From Colius striatus (taxonomy: Eukaryota; Chordata; Aves; Coliiformes; Coliidae): a DNA stretch of 64,000 bases. The notes under the pieces are model-generated. The model made no database searches. It worked only from the letters and a program-made list of their open reading frames with translations, and was not told the DNA's origin. Location of the stretch: positions 40,527,211 to 40,591,210 of the forward strand of contig NC_084789.1 of NCBI RefSeq assembly GCF_028858725.1, given 5' to 3'. Positions 22,615 through 46,400 of this stretch are shown in pieces; positions within the stretch are counted from its first letter, which is position 1; each line of letters starts with the position of its first letter. Position numbers and translations under genes: made by a program.

Positions 22615-24058
22615 GGGGAATAGAACCTCCCTCGACCTGCTGGCCACACTCTTCTTGATGCATCCCAGAATGCCATTGGCCTTCTTGGCCACGAGGGCAC
22701 ATTGCTGTTCATATTTAGTTTATTATCAATCAGGACTCCCAGTTGCTCTTCAGCAGTTCGACCCCCAGCCTATACTGGTGCATGGGGTTGTTCCTTCCCA
22801 GATGCAGGACTCTGCACTTCTCCTTGTTGAACCTCATGAGGTTCCTCTCTGCCCAACTCTCAAGCTGGTCGAGATCCTGCTGAATCGCAGCACAACCTTC
22901 TGGGGAAACAGCCAGTCCTCCCACTTTGGTGTCATCAGGGAACTTGCTGAGGGTACACTCTGTCACCTCATCCAGGTCGTTGATGAAGGTGTTGAACAAG
23001 ACTGGCCCCAGAATCGATCCCTGTCGAACTCCACTGGCCACAGGCCTCCAACTCAACTCTGTGCCATTGATAACCACCCTCTGGGCTCTGTCATTCAGCC
23101 AACTCTTGATCCACCTCACTGTCCACTCATCCAAGCCATACTGCCTGAGCTTTCTGATGAGGATGTTATGGGAGACAGTGTCAAAAGCCTTGCTGAAGTC
23201 AAGGTAGATGACATCAACTGCTGTCCCCTCATCTAGCCAGCCGGTTATGCACTCATAGAAGGATATCAGGTTGGTCAAACAGGATTTCTCCTTGGTGAAT
23301 CCATGTTGACTCCCCCTGATAACCATCTTATCCTTCATATGTTCAGTGATAACATTCAAGATGAGTTGTTCCATCACTTTTCCAGGGATGGAGGTGAGGC
23401 TCACTGGCCTGGGTTTCCTGGGTCGACCTTCCTGCCCTTTTTGAAGACTGGAGTGACATTGACCTTTCTCGAGTCCTCAGGCACTTTGCCTGTCCTCCAT
23501 GATTGTTCAAAAATGCTGGAGAGAGGCTTAGCAATCACATCAGCCAGCTCCCTCAGCACTCTAGGATGCATCCCATCAGGATCCATGAGTGTTAAGCTTG
23601 GCCAACAAGTCTTTAACCTCTTCCTCTTCCACCCAGAGCAATTCCTCTGCTGTCCTGGCCATTCTGTCATCCTAGCCAGGCTGGGCTTCCCGAGGGTCAA
23701 CCTTGGCCATAAAGACTGAAGCAAAGAAGGCATTCAGTACTTCGGCCTTCTCTGCATCCTCAGACACCAGGGCACCCTCAGCATTTAGCAGCGGGCCCAC
23801 ACTCCCCCTCGCCATCCTTCTGCTGCTGATGTACTTGAAAAATGCCTTATTGCTGTCCTTAACATCCCTGGCTAAATTTAATTCTAGAAGGCCTCTAGCC
23901 TTCTTAGTTGCATCCCTGCATGCCCTGGCAATGTTCCTATACTCTTCCCAAGAAGCCAGCCCCTGTTTCCACCTCTGATAGGTGGCTGCTTTCTGCCTGT
24001 GTTGTCCCAGCACATCCTTGCTCATCCATGGAGGCCTCCTACCTCCTTTTCCTCCTTT
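22615..24058 (-). repeat. CR1 LINE ORF2 fragment, antisense
   Basis: The minus strand encodes CR1 ORF2 from the linker (23,672–24,025) through 23,401–23,733 to the reverse transcriptase (22,730–23,404: [37 protein letters not shown]). The last frame is open for 224 codons. The 3' UTR is missing on the left and an LTR cuts the 5' side at 24,064. Confidence 0.9.
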
Positions 24059-24063
24059 CTTGC

Positions 24064-24615
24064 TGTGGTAGTTTGACCGTGGCTAGATGCCAAGTGCCCT
24101 CCACACTGCTCCCCCACCTCCTCAGCAAGCCAGGGAAGGGGAGAAAATAAGATGGGAGTCTCGTGGGTTGAGATAAAAGCAGTTTAATAAATAAGCAGCA
24201 AAGCCGCGCGCGCGGGAAGCAAAGCAAAAGCAGATAAAGCTGTTCCTCTCCACTTCCCATCAGCAGCGATGTCCAGCCACCTCCCGAGAAGCAGGGCTTC
24301 AGTACACGTAGTGGTTGCTTTGGGAAGGCCAGAAATGAATCTCGCCTCCCCTTCCTGCTCCTCTCCCCCAGTTTATATTACTGAGCTGAAGTCATATGGT
24401 ATGGAATATCTCCTTGGTCAGCCTGGGTCAGCTGTCCTGGCCATAGTCCCTCCCAAGATCATGCCCACCCACAGCTATTGGTGAAGGTGGGGAAAGGAAT
24501 GCTGGAGGGACAGCCCCGATGTTGTGCAAGCGGTAGTCATAATATTGATATCAACAGTAAGCACAGCACTGCAGGAGCTGCTGTGGAAAATCACTACCAT
24601 CCCAGACCCACTACA
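24064..24615 (-). repeat. Avian ERV LTR, − orientation
   Basis: On the plus strand it starts TGTGGTAGTTTGACC and ends GACCCACTACA (552 bp). It is the inverted relative of 10,992–11,402, with the extra length in the part corresponding to U3. No flanking duplication is seen. Confidence 0.75.
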
Positions 24616-25060
24616 ATGTAATATATATGTAAATATTTGTATATGTAATAAAACCTTTTTTCAATAAAAAGGAGTTATCCTCAGCTGCCTGTTCCCTCTG
24701 TTTTCCCTTGTGCCGCTTCCCCTGAGCCATGACTTGGCTCTGTTCGTGTTGAAGACTTGAAGCTCTTTACTTTCACAAGAGCAAGAGGTCATCGGCTCCC
24801 ACTCTCTGCTGCCATGACTGGTCCTTAAATGGGTCAGGTTATTTCCAGTGCTGATTTTAGCCAATTTTGGCATTGTTATGGAAATGACTGTTGCAGAGTT
24901 TGCATCAAGCTCTCTGCTCTGCCATTGCAAAGTGAAAGCTCAAATCAGGGTTTTAGAGCTGGTGTTGCAACTGTGGCTTTACAAAACCACTATCTTGACT
25001 CCATAACTGAGGTTTCCAAATTCCTGTGAAGGCCCTTGTGGCGCCCAACATCTGCCCACA
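24616..25060. repeat. Probable ERV-derived sequence
   Basis: An AT-rich start with two AATAAA motifs leads to TGGCGCCCAACATCTGCC near 25,039, which resembles a retroviral primer-binding site. No coding frame supports this, so the origin is uncertain. Confidence 0.4.
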
Positions 25061-25064
25061 TAAC

Positions 25065-25722
25065 CATCTACCTCAGGTTCTGCTTCTGCAGCCGCAAGTT
25101 TCTGATGTGCTCAGTGCCCCCAGGATGGAGAGTTTTACTCTGGAGTGATGGGATGTGGAGACAGATGGCTGAATTTGAGCCAACAGTGTGCCCAGATGCC
25201 CAAGGCCAATGGAATTGTGACTTGTATCAAAAATAGTGGCCAGCAGGACCAGGGCAGTGATTGTCCCCCTGTACTGGGCACTGGTGAGACTATACCTCAA
25301 GTGCTGTGTTCAGTGTTGGGCCTCTCACAGCAACTGAGGGAGCTGGGGGTGTTCAGCCTGGAGGAGGCTGAGGGGAGACATGAGCACTTTGCAACTACCT
25401 GACAGGAGGTTGTAGTGAGGTGGGGGTTGGTCCCTTCTCCCAAGTAATATCATGGGACAAGAGGAAATGGGCTCAAGTTGCCCCAGGGGAGGATTACATT
25501 GGAGCTGAGGAAGAACCTTTTCCCTGAGAGAGTTGTCAGTCCCTGTCCCAGGCTGCCCAGGGAGGTGGGGGAGTCCCCATTCCTGGAGCTATTGCAAAGC
25601 TGTGGAGCTGAGGTGCTGAGGGCCATGGGTTAGTGGTGGACTGAGCACTGTGAGGGCAGGGGGTGGACTCCATGAGCTTAAAGGGCTTTTCCAACTTAAA
25701 TTATTCTGTAATTCTATGACGG
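25065..25722 (+). repeat. Old CR1 3' end
   Basis: This divergent CR1 retains NGI-type ORF2 end sequence and a 3' UTR (GGGCTTTTCCAACTTAAA) ending ATTCTGTAATTCTATGA. It is clearly older than the CR1 copies at 4–8 kb. Confidence 0.8.
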
Positions 25723-26959
25723 ATTTGAGTGAAGCTAATGCTCTTGGATGGAGTTTGGGGGCAGGAAGGACTCTGCTCTGGCTGATCCTGGCAGAAATGG
25801 GATCAGGGTCATTAATGAGGGCCTGGAGGATGAGCTGTGCTGTCCCATGTCCATGCAGGTAGGTGCTCAGGGCCCTCATAGCCTCATGGACATGGTGGAA
25901 GTGGGGCTACCAACATGCCAGCAGGCACAGGGAGTTGGCAGTGGCTCCTGGGCTGCCACAGGGGGTCAAGCAGGACATAGCTGTGACACTTTCACCCCAG
26001 AGTTGCCCAGCAGCATGGCATCCCATCAGCATATGCCAGAGCCAGGTACAGTCTGAGATGGCCCATGGGACCCTCTATGGCCCCGACAGCCTGGGCACAG
26101 CATCATGGAGCAAGGAGGCATGGTATCCTGAGCATCCCCAGGCACAGCATCCCAGCTCCCTGTGGGAGAGCCCAGCCCCAGGCAGGACCACAGGGCAGGA
26201 GACATGATTGAATGCAGCTGATGCATCTGGGCTCTGCCAGGGGCAGGGAGGTGATGTCAACATTGTGGGGCACTTTTGGGGGCTGAGTCCTGTGGTTTTG
26301 TACCCCTGAGGCCCCAGGGGGAATTTAGGGAGGCATGGGCATGGAGGTATTTCTGTATGGGAGGGGCCCACTGCCCCCTGCACTCCCTGCAGCTGCTGGC
26401 CCCAGGACAGGGACAGGGTTTGTCCTTGAGGTGTGTGTCTGTCTCCCCCTATTCCTTCACCCCCTAGGAAGAGCTGAGCCCTTCCCTCCCCTCTGGGTGC
26501 CCCTGCAGCTGCTCTGTCTCTTTAAAAAGACTCCAGGCATGGCCATGGGACCATCATTCCATCACCCCTGGACAAGGGACTGGACAGCCAGTACCAGCCA
26601 CACTTGCATACCACGACTGCAGCCTCCACAGATATTGGGGCTGATCTGCTGGGCTGAGTGGGATTGGAGGGGGGAAGGGAAACAAGGGATGAGGAACCTG
26701 CTCGTTCTGCCCCAGCTGGTGTACCTGGACCCATCTCTGGGGGAGCGAGTCCTGGGGCACAGCAGACAACTGGGGTCACTCATGATGGAGTGAGCAGGGC
26801 TGGCACTGCCCTAGCACCCTCCTGCAAGCAGGGCTAGTGTGATGCAACTGGGATTGGCATGGAGGATAGGGAGCTGGAGGGGGCCTTGCTGCCCACTGGG
26901 GTCCATCCTCATGGGCACAGCATCCCTTCCATCATTGACTCCACTCCTGCAGCATGGCC
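25723..26959. other. Sequence between TOP2A remnant and GJD3 remnant
   Basis: GC-rich, and not coding as far as I can see. An acceptor-like CTCCTGCAG at 26,944–26,952 precedes the connexin start, which would suit the usual 5' UTR intron of connexin genes. Confidence 0.45.
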
Positions 26960-27640
26960 ATGGGTGAGTGGGGCTTCCTGAGCTTGCTGCTGGATGCAGT
27001 GCAGGAGCACTCGCCCATGGTGGAGAGGTTTTGGCTGGTGGTGATGCTCCTCTTCTGCATCCTGGTCTTGGCCACAGTGGGCAGCGACATCTTTGAGGAT
27101 GAGCAGGAGTTTGCCAACACGCAGCAGCTGGGCTGCAAACCTGTGTGCTACAACACTGCTTTCCCCATCTCCCACTACCGCTTCCTCGTCTTCCATGTCA
27201 TCGTGCTCTCGGCACCAGCCACCCTCTTCATCATCTTCATCATGCACCAAGCAGCCAAAATGGGGCACAAGGGCCCTGGGGCGGCTTGCCTGCCACCTCC
27301 AGCCCTTCTACGTGGGCAGTGTGGTGGCACAGATTGCAGCCAAGCTGGGCTTCCTGCGGGGGCAAGTGCTGCTCTACAGCTTCAGGGTACAACCACTCTT
27401 CATCTGCTGCCAGCAGCCCTGCCTGCACCGCGTCGACTGCTTCATCTCCTGCCCCACTGAGAAAAACCATCATCATCCACTTCTACTTCATGGTTGGTCT
27501 GATCTTGGCACTGCTCATCCTGGCCTAGCTTGCCCACCTCCCGTGCAAAGGCCCCCCGTCACAGCCCAGCTGCTGCCACCGGATGCAGGAGCGTGGCCCA
27601 GCACCTGGGCAGCTGGCTGGGGCCACTGAGGAGTTACTGT
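26960..27640 (+). pseudogene. GJD3: GJD3-like connexin, broken
   Basis: The frame starts MGEWGFLSLLLDAVQEHSPM, the classical connexin N-terminus, followed by TM1 (FWLVVMLLFCILVLATVG). The first extracellular loop reads DEQEFANTQQLGCKPVCY, so the first of the three conserved Cys is missing. After TM2 (ending MHQAAK) the frame shifts near 27,285. It continues as FYVGSVVAQIAAKLGFLRGQ (TM3) and the second loop (CLHRVDCFISCPTEK). It shifts again in an A5 run at 27,462, continues into TM4 and meets TAG at 27,526–27,528. GJD3 identity comes from the protein and from its place between TOP2A and RARA. It cannot make a gap-junction protein as read. Confidence 0.93.
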
Positions 27641-28226
27641 CCCCCTCACCATGGGGAGACCTGATGGTGTAGCTGGGCCCAGGCCATCGCCACCATGAGT
27701 TGTGGCCACTCAGCCCTGCCACAGCCCTCGCTGTGCTGATGAAACAGGGCTGGACTGTGCCCCAGTGCCCCCAGTTCTTGTTGTGGGTGGTGGATGGGCC
27801 TCACCTGGCAGCTGCTGGAAAAATATATGGACAAAAAAGAAAACAAACAAATCTCATCCCTATGCAGGGGCAGGGACACCCCTGATCCCCTCACTGCCCC
27901 CTTCAGCCCAGCAGTGGGGGATTGGAGGGGACAGGACTGCTCCCACACCCTGTGCTGGGGATGTCATGAATGCATTGGAGATCTGCAGGACCAGGGCTGG
28001 CCCCTGGCATTTGGGAAACAGCTGCAGTGTCAGAACAGAATTTTGGGGTTGCTGAGGGCACCTCAGTCCAGCTTTTGGGACAGCCAGAGCCAGGGAGGGC
28101 AGATAGGGGTTTTTGTGTGTCATCCTGCAGCAAAGAATCCCCCTGGACTTGGGGGGTGCCACAGCCCTGACCATGTTCCACCACTTCCCCCCGGTGCCCC
28201 CACAGCAAGAATGAGACAGGAACTAG

Positions 28227-28243
28227 AATAAATAAACTTTATT
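28227..28243. terminator. Overlapping poly(A) signals for convergent genes
   Basis: AATAAA occurs on the plus strand at 28,227–28,232 and 28,231–28,236 (GJD3 side). It occurs on the minus strand at 28,238–28,243 (RARA side). One 17-bp element can thus serve both 3' ends. Confidence 0.75.
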
Positions 28244-28974
28244 CTGGAGCCAGCCCCCCCCCCCCCACCACTATCCTCCCTGTACCGGCAGGGCTGGGTC
28301 CCGCTGCCTGGGATGGCATCACCACATGCCTACCCAGCCCCCACCTGCCTGGGTGGGTCTGGAGCAGGGCCCACCCAGCACCCTTCAACATTAAAACCAC
28401 TAAAATCTCAACAATAACAACAACAACAAAAAGATTTAATAATAATGAATTGTGTGCCCCCCCCCCCCCCCCCCATGACATCCCCTGGCAGCATCCACCA
28501 TTGGCCCCTTCACCTGCACAGGTCTAAAAACCCCTCCAAACTTTTACAAAGGTTTTAAAACTTATTTATAGATATCTATAGTTATTTATTTTGCTTTCTT
28601 TTCTCCTTAAAGTGACTCTGCTGCTTCCTCAGCATGCGAGGTCTGGCCAGGTCCTCCCCACTGGATGGCTTAGGGGGCAGGGAGGGGCTCAGTGGTGGCA
28701 ATCCCATGTGTGCTGGTGCTGGTGGGGCCAGGGCGTCCCTGGAGGGCTGCAGACGAGGGCCCCCGCGCCTCTGAAATGTGACTCAACCAACGTGCTTGGC
28801 CCAGGACTGGGAGGCTGCAGGGCTCACCATGGGCTCTGTCAGTTGTGGGGGTTGTTGGGGGTCCTGGGGCAGCACTGATGGGGGGCGGTCAAGGAGTCGA
28901 ACTCCCTCCCCCCACCCCACCCACGCTGTGTGCCGGCATTGGCAGGCTCTGTCCTGGTGCAAGCCAGACATGGG
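28244..28974 (-). other. RARA: RARA 3' UTR
   Basis: This is non-coding sequence between the RARA stop codon and its AATAAA. It contains two long C tracts on the plus strand (about 28,254–28,268 and 28,458–28,474). Confidence 0.7.
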
Positions 28975-40347
<11,373 letters not shown>

Positions 40348-40467
40348 GGTGATGGATCTCTGGCATAGGGTGCAGGGCTCTCAGGTGCAGGGCACAGGGG
40401 CCAAGCAGAGAATGGGGCCCATGGGCAACCTGCTGCCCAGCAACTGTTCTCTCTGGCTCCTGCGACA
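40348..40467 (-). other. RARA: 5' UTR part of the RARA alpha-1 exon
   Basis: Upstream of the alpha-1 ATG the exon extends to a CCCCTCAG acceptor, giving an exon of 40,170–40,467. This matches a gene with a separate non-coding first exon. Confidence 0.6.
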
Positions 40468-43400
40468 CTGAGGGGAGAGCAGAGGGGGAGGATGTTAGCA
40501 GAGGGGCTGAGATGCCTGACCCCCACCCTGATGTGGCAGTAACCAGCCATGTCTCAGTTTCTCCAGACTGACCCTCCCCATCCCCGAGGGTCACATTCCC
40601 TCCCGAGGGCGCAGCCAGCCAGGTCCAGCACTCCCCGTGAGATTAACAATAATCCCCCAGATTAATGACAACAGGACCGGTGAGGACCAGCAGGCACAGG
40701 TTGCTAATCCTGTTTTAGCAGCTGAGGGGGCAAGTAATAGCGTGGGGACATTGAGGCCCCACAGGGCACCCATCCCCTTGGGCAAGGGATCACACAGTGG
40801 GCCCCCTAAACCTACTCCCACAGGTCTGCCCTGGCAGTAGGGACACACAGGACAGGTCCCAAGGGGGCCGCACCCCCTGCCCCAGGCACAGGGGGCTGCG
40901 AGGCAATTGCGGGGTGGATCGGCACACCGGGGTCCCCTGAGAATAGTGGCTCGGCAGCAGCCCAGCTCTTTGCTGTCAGTCATGTGCCCCTGCCAGCTAC
41001 ACCTCCCCTAAGTCTGCACCGAATGTGAAGGGGCTCAACTACCTGGCCCGGGGGCAAGAGGGCACTCAGTGGCCCTGGGACCAGCAGCCAGGGGCTCAGC
41101 ATGCCCACTGGCCACAGGGCTTGGGTGCTGCCTGTCAGGGTGCAGCCCCCACCCCATGCCATGTGCTGGACCGTTCCAGCAGCTCCCACGCCAATCTGTG
41201 GGGCACAGACTCATATGGCCCAGGCCAGGGCAGGGGGCGGTGGTGGGAAGGGGGCCATGGGGCTTTCACAATCCCAGGCTGGCTGTTTACTCAAGCACTG
41301 GCACAGGGCCCAGCAGGGGCTGTTTATTTGCCGAGATAGCTGGCTCCTGGTCCTGCAGAGGTGGAAAAGGATCCAGAGGAACAAGACTGGGTTATCTGGC
41401 AATGCACTGGGGAGGGGCTGGGCCAGGCACGGCACAGCTCTGCCCATCCCCTCAGCACCCAGCTGGGTGTATCCACTGAAGGCAAAGCCCCCATCCTCCC
41501 ACCTCACACCAGCATCCCCGGCCCCATCATCGACCTCCCTCCCCCCCATCCCCATGGGGATCCACTGGAACACCTATGAGGAGACTCCCAGTCCAGTTGC
41601 CCCTGCGGTGGGCACTCAGCAATGGCTGAGGTGAGGGTCACATCCCCCCTCATGCCCTGGTAAAGAGTGCCTTGCTGGGTGTCACAACACATGCGGGATT
41701 CCTGTGGGCACCACCAGAGCATAGTGCTGGACGCCAGGCCAGCGTCCACCCAGGCCCAGGGGCCATGGCTCAGTGCTGGGGAGGTGACAGACCTCATGTG
41801 GAGTCCCTGTGCGAAGCCACAGGAACACTGGTCCCCAGTGCAAGGGGCTGCCATGCCCCCCCCCCCCAGCCAGGTTGTGGCCCCCAAGCCACACTGTCCA
41901 GGGGGAGCAGCAGGGAGGGAGGCACAGGAAGAACTGTTTGTTTGCTGGTGCCCAGTGCTCACCAGGCACTGTGCCAATCATACCAGGGCCCAACTACTTA
42001 ACCTGCTCCTGCCCCCCCAACACACCACTGGCCTGGGATTGAGTCAGGCCAGCACCCTGGCCTGGTCACTGTGCGCCTCAAACATGGAGAGTGGCTGCTG
42101 CCCCGTCAGCTCTTTCCCAAAGCCCCATGAGACCATCAGTGGCCAGGAGGGTCCAGGGAGCCCAGCCAGCCCCGCTCCCATGGGTCCCTGTGGGTAGAAG
42201 GAGTTGCAGCCTGATGGAGTCCCCATGGGTACCTGTGCCAACACAGACCCCAGCACACCTGACTTGGAAGTCCTGGGCATCCCAAACAGGGGTCCTGGGC
42301 ATTTTGTCCAGGCCTTGATCCCAGAGCATCCCAGGCCAGCAGTGTGGGGTTGAAGGTCACGCAGTCCCTCAGCAGGGGTCCACACTTGTGCTTCCCTAGT
42401 GCCTTTTCCTCCAGTCCCCAGCAGGAGCTGGATAGGGCTCGGAGCTTCCTGGAATCTGGTGCCTCATTCAAGCCCCACGGAAAACACAGCCGCAAGGCCT
42501 GAGCCAAATCCCAGACACGAGGAACCTCTTCCCGCGCAGTTTCCCCTTGCTGCTCTCAATTCTGGGGCAGATAGGTTTCAGTTCAGTCTCAGTCAACTCT
42601 GCCACCCCAGACTGTCATCCTGCTTCCCTGCCATTCTGAACTCTGACACCCTGGTCCCCTGCCCTGGCACCACTGCCACCCCAGAGCCCACTGCCCAGCT
42701 CCCTGACAGCCTACTCTGCTCCCCAAATCTGGCAGTGGTGGCTGTTTGCCTGCATGCCCCCATCCTCACTGGGACAGGCCATGGGGACACCCTGGTGCCA
42801 GTCCTCTGCTGCAGCATGTGCCATGTCCCCCGCACATGGGGAATGGGGTGGCCTCACTCAACTGGCAGCTGCCCTGGCAGGGCAGAAAGCATCCATGGAG
42901 TTACCATGCAGTTGTAGTCCGTGGTTTCCTCGCTGCTGTCAGCACCCAGCCTGGGGTGGTCTCACACATGAGGCCAAGGGCCCAGCTGCCTTCTGCCACC
43001 ACACTCAGGTCAGCCAAGGTGGTGCAGGGGGTGTGAGGTATCCCCCCCTCAGCTGCTGAAGACGACGGGAGACAAGCCCACCCTGTAGTGCAACAAGTCT
43101 CAACTTTATTTGCAAAGACACAGCTCTTTTATAGATACAATAATCAGGCTCATACATATTGCAAAAGCTAAGCTCATCATTGGTTCCCAATTACATACGA
43201 CCCCCCCCCCCCATTTCAACATACTTCGGATGCTTGTGGCTGCTCAGCCCAAACCAGGCTCCTGTTTTTCTCATCCTGTTATCATGCAACTCTCTTGCTC
43301 TCACGGCCTTGAGCAGGAGTCCAGTAGCTTATCGCTTAGTGCTCACTGCCTAACCAGCTGTATTCTATCATGTCCTCATTTCTCTAGCCAAGTCTCCACA

Positions 43401-46400
43401 AAACTCCCCACACTCAGCAGCACAGCCAACTGAGACCTACCTCCTCCCTGCATCCCCACAGCATCTCAGCTGTGAGTCACCATCACGTTTCTCACATCCC
43501 CAAGCAGGCATGAATCATGCCCCAGTTCAACAGCAGGGCCAGAGCCAGTGGCACACGCTTGGCACAGGTGGCCTGCACAGAGCCAGGGCTGCCTGTGGCC
43601 CTCATGCAAAGGGATCCGCGGGTGCTGGGGCCAGTGCAGATGCCAGGCCCTGCATGCTGCTCTTGAGGGCCAGCAGCACATCCGAGGGCTCACTCAGTCC
43701 CATGGCAGGTCCCTGGGCAGCTCTGGTGCCCCTATACCCCAGCAATTTGCAGGCCAGCAGCAGCCCATACCCAACCACCACCACTTCCCCTAGCAAGAAC
43801 AGAGGGCCAGAGCCACAATGGTGGCCAGTGGGGATGGTGTCCTTGCCACTTTGTCTGTGCTGGCCTGTCTGCCCCCTGGGGGGCAACCCTAGGGAGCAAT
43901 CAGGAGTCCCACTGCATGGGTCCTCACACCGGTACTCCCAAGTCCCACTGCCAGGTGGGAGCCACAAACTGAAATTCCACCTGTTGCGGCCAGACCAGCT
44001 CCAGTTAACACCAGGAATGTGCCGCTCTACACCTCCCACACCCACTGCCAGACATGCCATTCTTCAGTGGGAACAGGTGCCATGGCCCCTGGGACGGACC
44101 ATGGATGTCGGCTCGCCAGAACCTGGAAGGAGCAGGCCAGGCCAGCTCAACCCCAAAGGCCCAGGAGTGCCTAAGCCCATCAGCCCCTCAGTGCTCTGGG
44201 GATCCCCAGCCTGGCACTGCCTGCTCACAGAGGGGGCACTCCCGGGGCCCAGTCCAGCCCTCACACTGCAGCACAATCCCAAGCCTGAGAATAAGCCCAG
44301 GCAAGCACAGGTCCCGTAGCCCTGCCATCAGGGATGTCCCAGTTCCAGGGTGCCCCATCTGAAACAGGCACCCCATCACAGGTGTCCCTGTGAGTTCCCA
44401 GGAAGCAGAAGGATTGCAGCGCAGCAGCCCCTAGTTGTTTTTAGCCCTGGATGTGCCACAGCAGCCATCGCCCTGGGAACGGCATGCCGGGAACAGCACA
44501 GCCCTAGACAGAAGGCAAACGAGTGCAGCTGGCTGCACCACCAGCCCACAGCACAGGGACGCTCAGGACACAGTGCCCGTTGCTGGTGGGGGTGAATAGA
44601 ACCCACAGGGCAGGCAGTTGCACAACATCCCCTGGACACCAGGATTTGGTGACACCACGCCCCCTGGCCTGGGCAGGTTCCCATGGGGTGGGTCAAGATC
44701 AAGCCAGGCAAGGTTGGGACCTGGTGTACTTGGGAGAGTGGTGGGCAAACCACCTTGTGCCACAAGCACTACAACTGATTGTGCCACATAGCCAGGCCAG
44801 TTGCAGGAAGGAGGGCATGTGGATGTGTGCCACTGCCATCTCCCTGTCACCAGCCTGGCAGTCGTGGCTCAGCCAGGGAATAAGAGGCCATGGCAGGCAC
44901 ACGTATAATCAGCACGTGTCACTACAGATATGATCACACTCCCCTCACCGTGCCTGCCAGCACCACATGCCTTCCCCAGCCCCAGAGTAGGCACTGGCAT
45001 GGGGGTGCCCCATGGGATGAGGTACCTGTAGACTCCAGGCACACACTGCAAAGGCTCCACAGCTCCACCAGCTGAGAGGTCCCCAAACTCCTGCAGCAGC
45101 ACCCCAAAAAAGGGCCAGGGGATTCCAGAGCCCAGTCATCCCTTGGTGGCAGCACTGGTATTGGTGCAGGCCCTTTCTGGGATGGGTGTCCCTGGGCACA
45201 CACTGCCCACAGCCAGAACAGCCAAGTGTGGCACGTTGACATGCCAGAGTCAAAGCCACAGAGCTGGTGAATCCCAGCACTGCAGGGCAGGCATAGGCCC
45301 TCCCCAGGCTCGGCGGCCACAATGCTGCTCTTGGCACAGGGACTGAGTGCTGGGGACACGGTGGGTGCGCAAGGACAGTCGGGTATGCTGGCTGGGATAG
45401 AGCACCCACTGGCACCAGGCAGTGTGGGATGGGGTACAGGGCCATGCCTTCCTCACCACTGTCCTGGTGCCCACGTCACCTGAGGGAAGGGGAGGTGTCT
45501 GTGAGCAGTAGATGAAGGGATCGGGCACCCACTGGCATGCCTGGTGTGAGCACCAGCGGGGCCATGCATGTCCCCATGCTGCAGCAAGGTCACCCCCAAG
45601 GGCAGGATGCAGGGCCCACGGGTGACATATGGTCCAGGAGGGGCAGCCACAGGGCCACTAAGCCTCAGTGCCATCACCTGCTAATACCAGCACAGAGCCC
45701 AGCAGTTGGGGCACCGCACCCAGAGCCACCAGCCAGTGCCTGCCTGAAATCCCAAGCGGGACAGCCACTCCTGCAGTAGGGACCAACATGGGCACTGCAG
45801 GGAAAGCGTTTGTGTCTGCGTGTCCCCTCCCTCCTCGAGCACCCACTGGGTTGCAGGATGGCCCCTGCCACTCAACGAGATCAAAGGTCAGAGGCACAGA
45901 TTTAGGGGACATCCCGACTCGGACGGGCAGGGGGGCTCTGCTGCGGCTTCTCGCACCGCCCGGGGGGTTGCTGCCCGTCCCACACAGGTATTCCCCCTCC
46001 CCACGGTGCCGCGGCCCAGGAAGCCCCAAGCGGGACAACCCCCTCCACACATGCATCCCTCCGCTACCAGGAGCCCCCGGGGATTCCGCCGCCCCCAGGC
46101 ATCTGCTGCGGCGGGGGAAGGCGGTGGTCGGCGCCTCCAGCCCAGTTCGCCCCCGCGCGAGCGCCCTGTCAGTGGCGGAGAGCAATGGCTTCCTCCGCCT
46201 GCCAGGAAACGGCGCAGACGCCGCTAGTGCCCCCTGCATCCTCGGCTCTTCTCACCCTCTGGGCCTCGCCATCTGCACTCCGGTTCCCCCGCACCCCGAA
46301 AAGAGGAAACGGCCTCGACTTCCCCCTCCTGCCCGCCCCCGTCGGAGGAGACGGGGGGAGAACCCGGTTGCCCGCACCGGCGGCCCCGGGGGAGGGTCCG

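Noticed and set aside
25039-25056. TGGCGCCCAACATCTGCC as a firm primer-binding site
   Set aside because: Only the first part matches a tRNA-Lys end and there is no gag frame after it; kept only as a low-confidence repeat.
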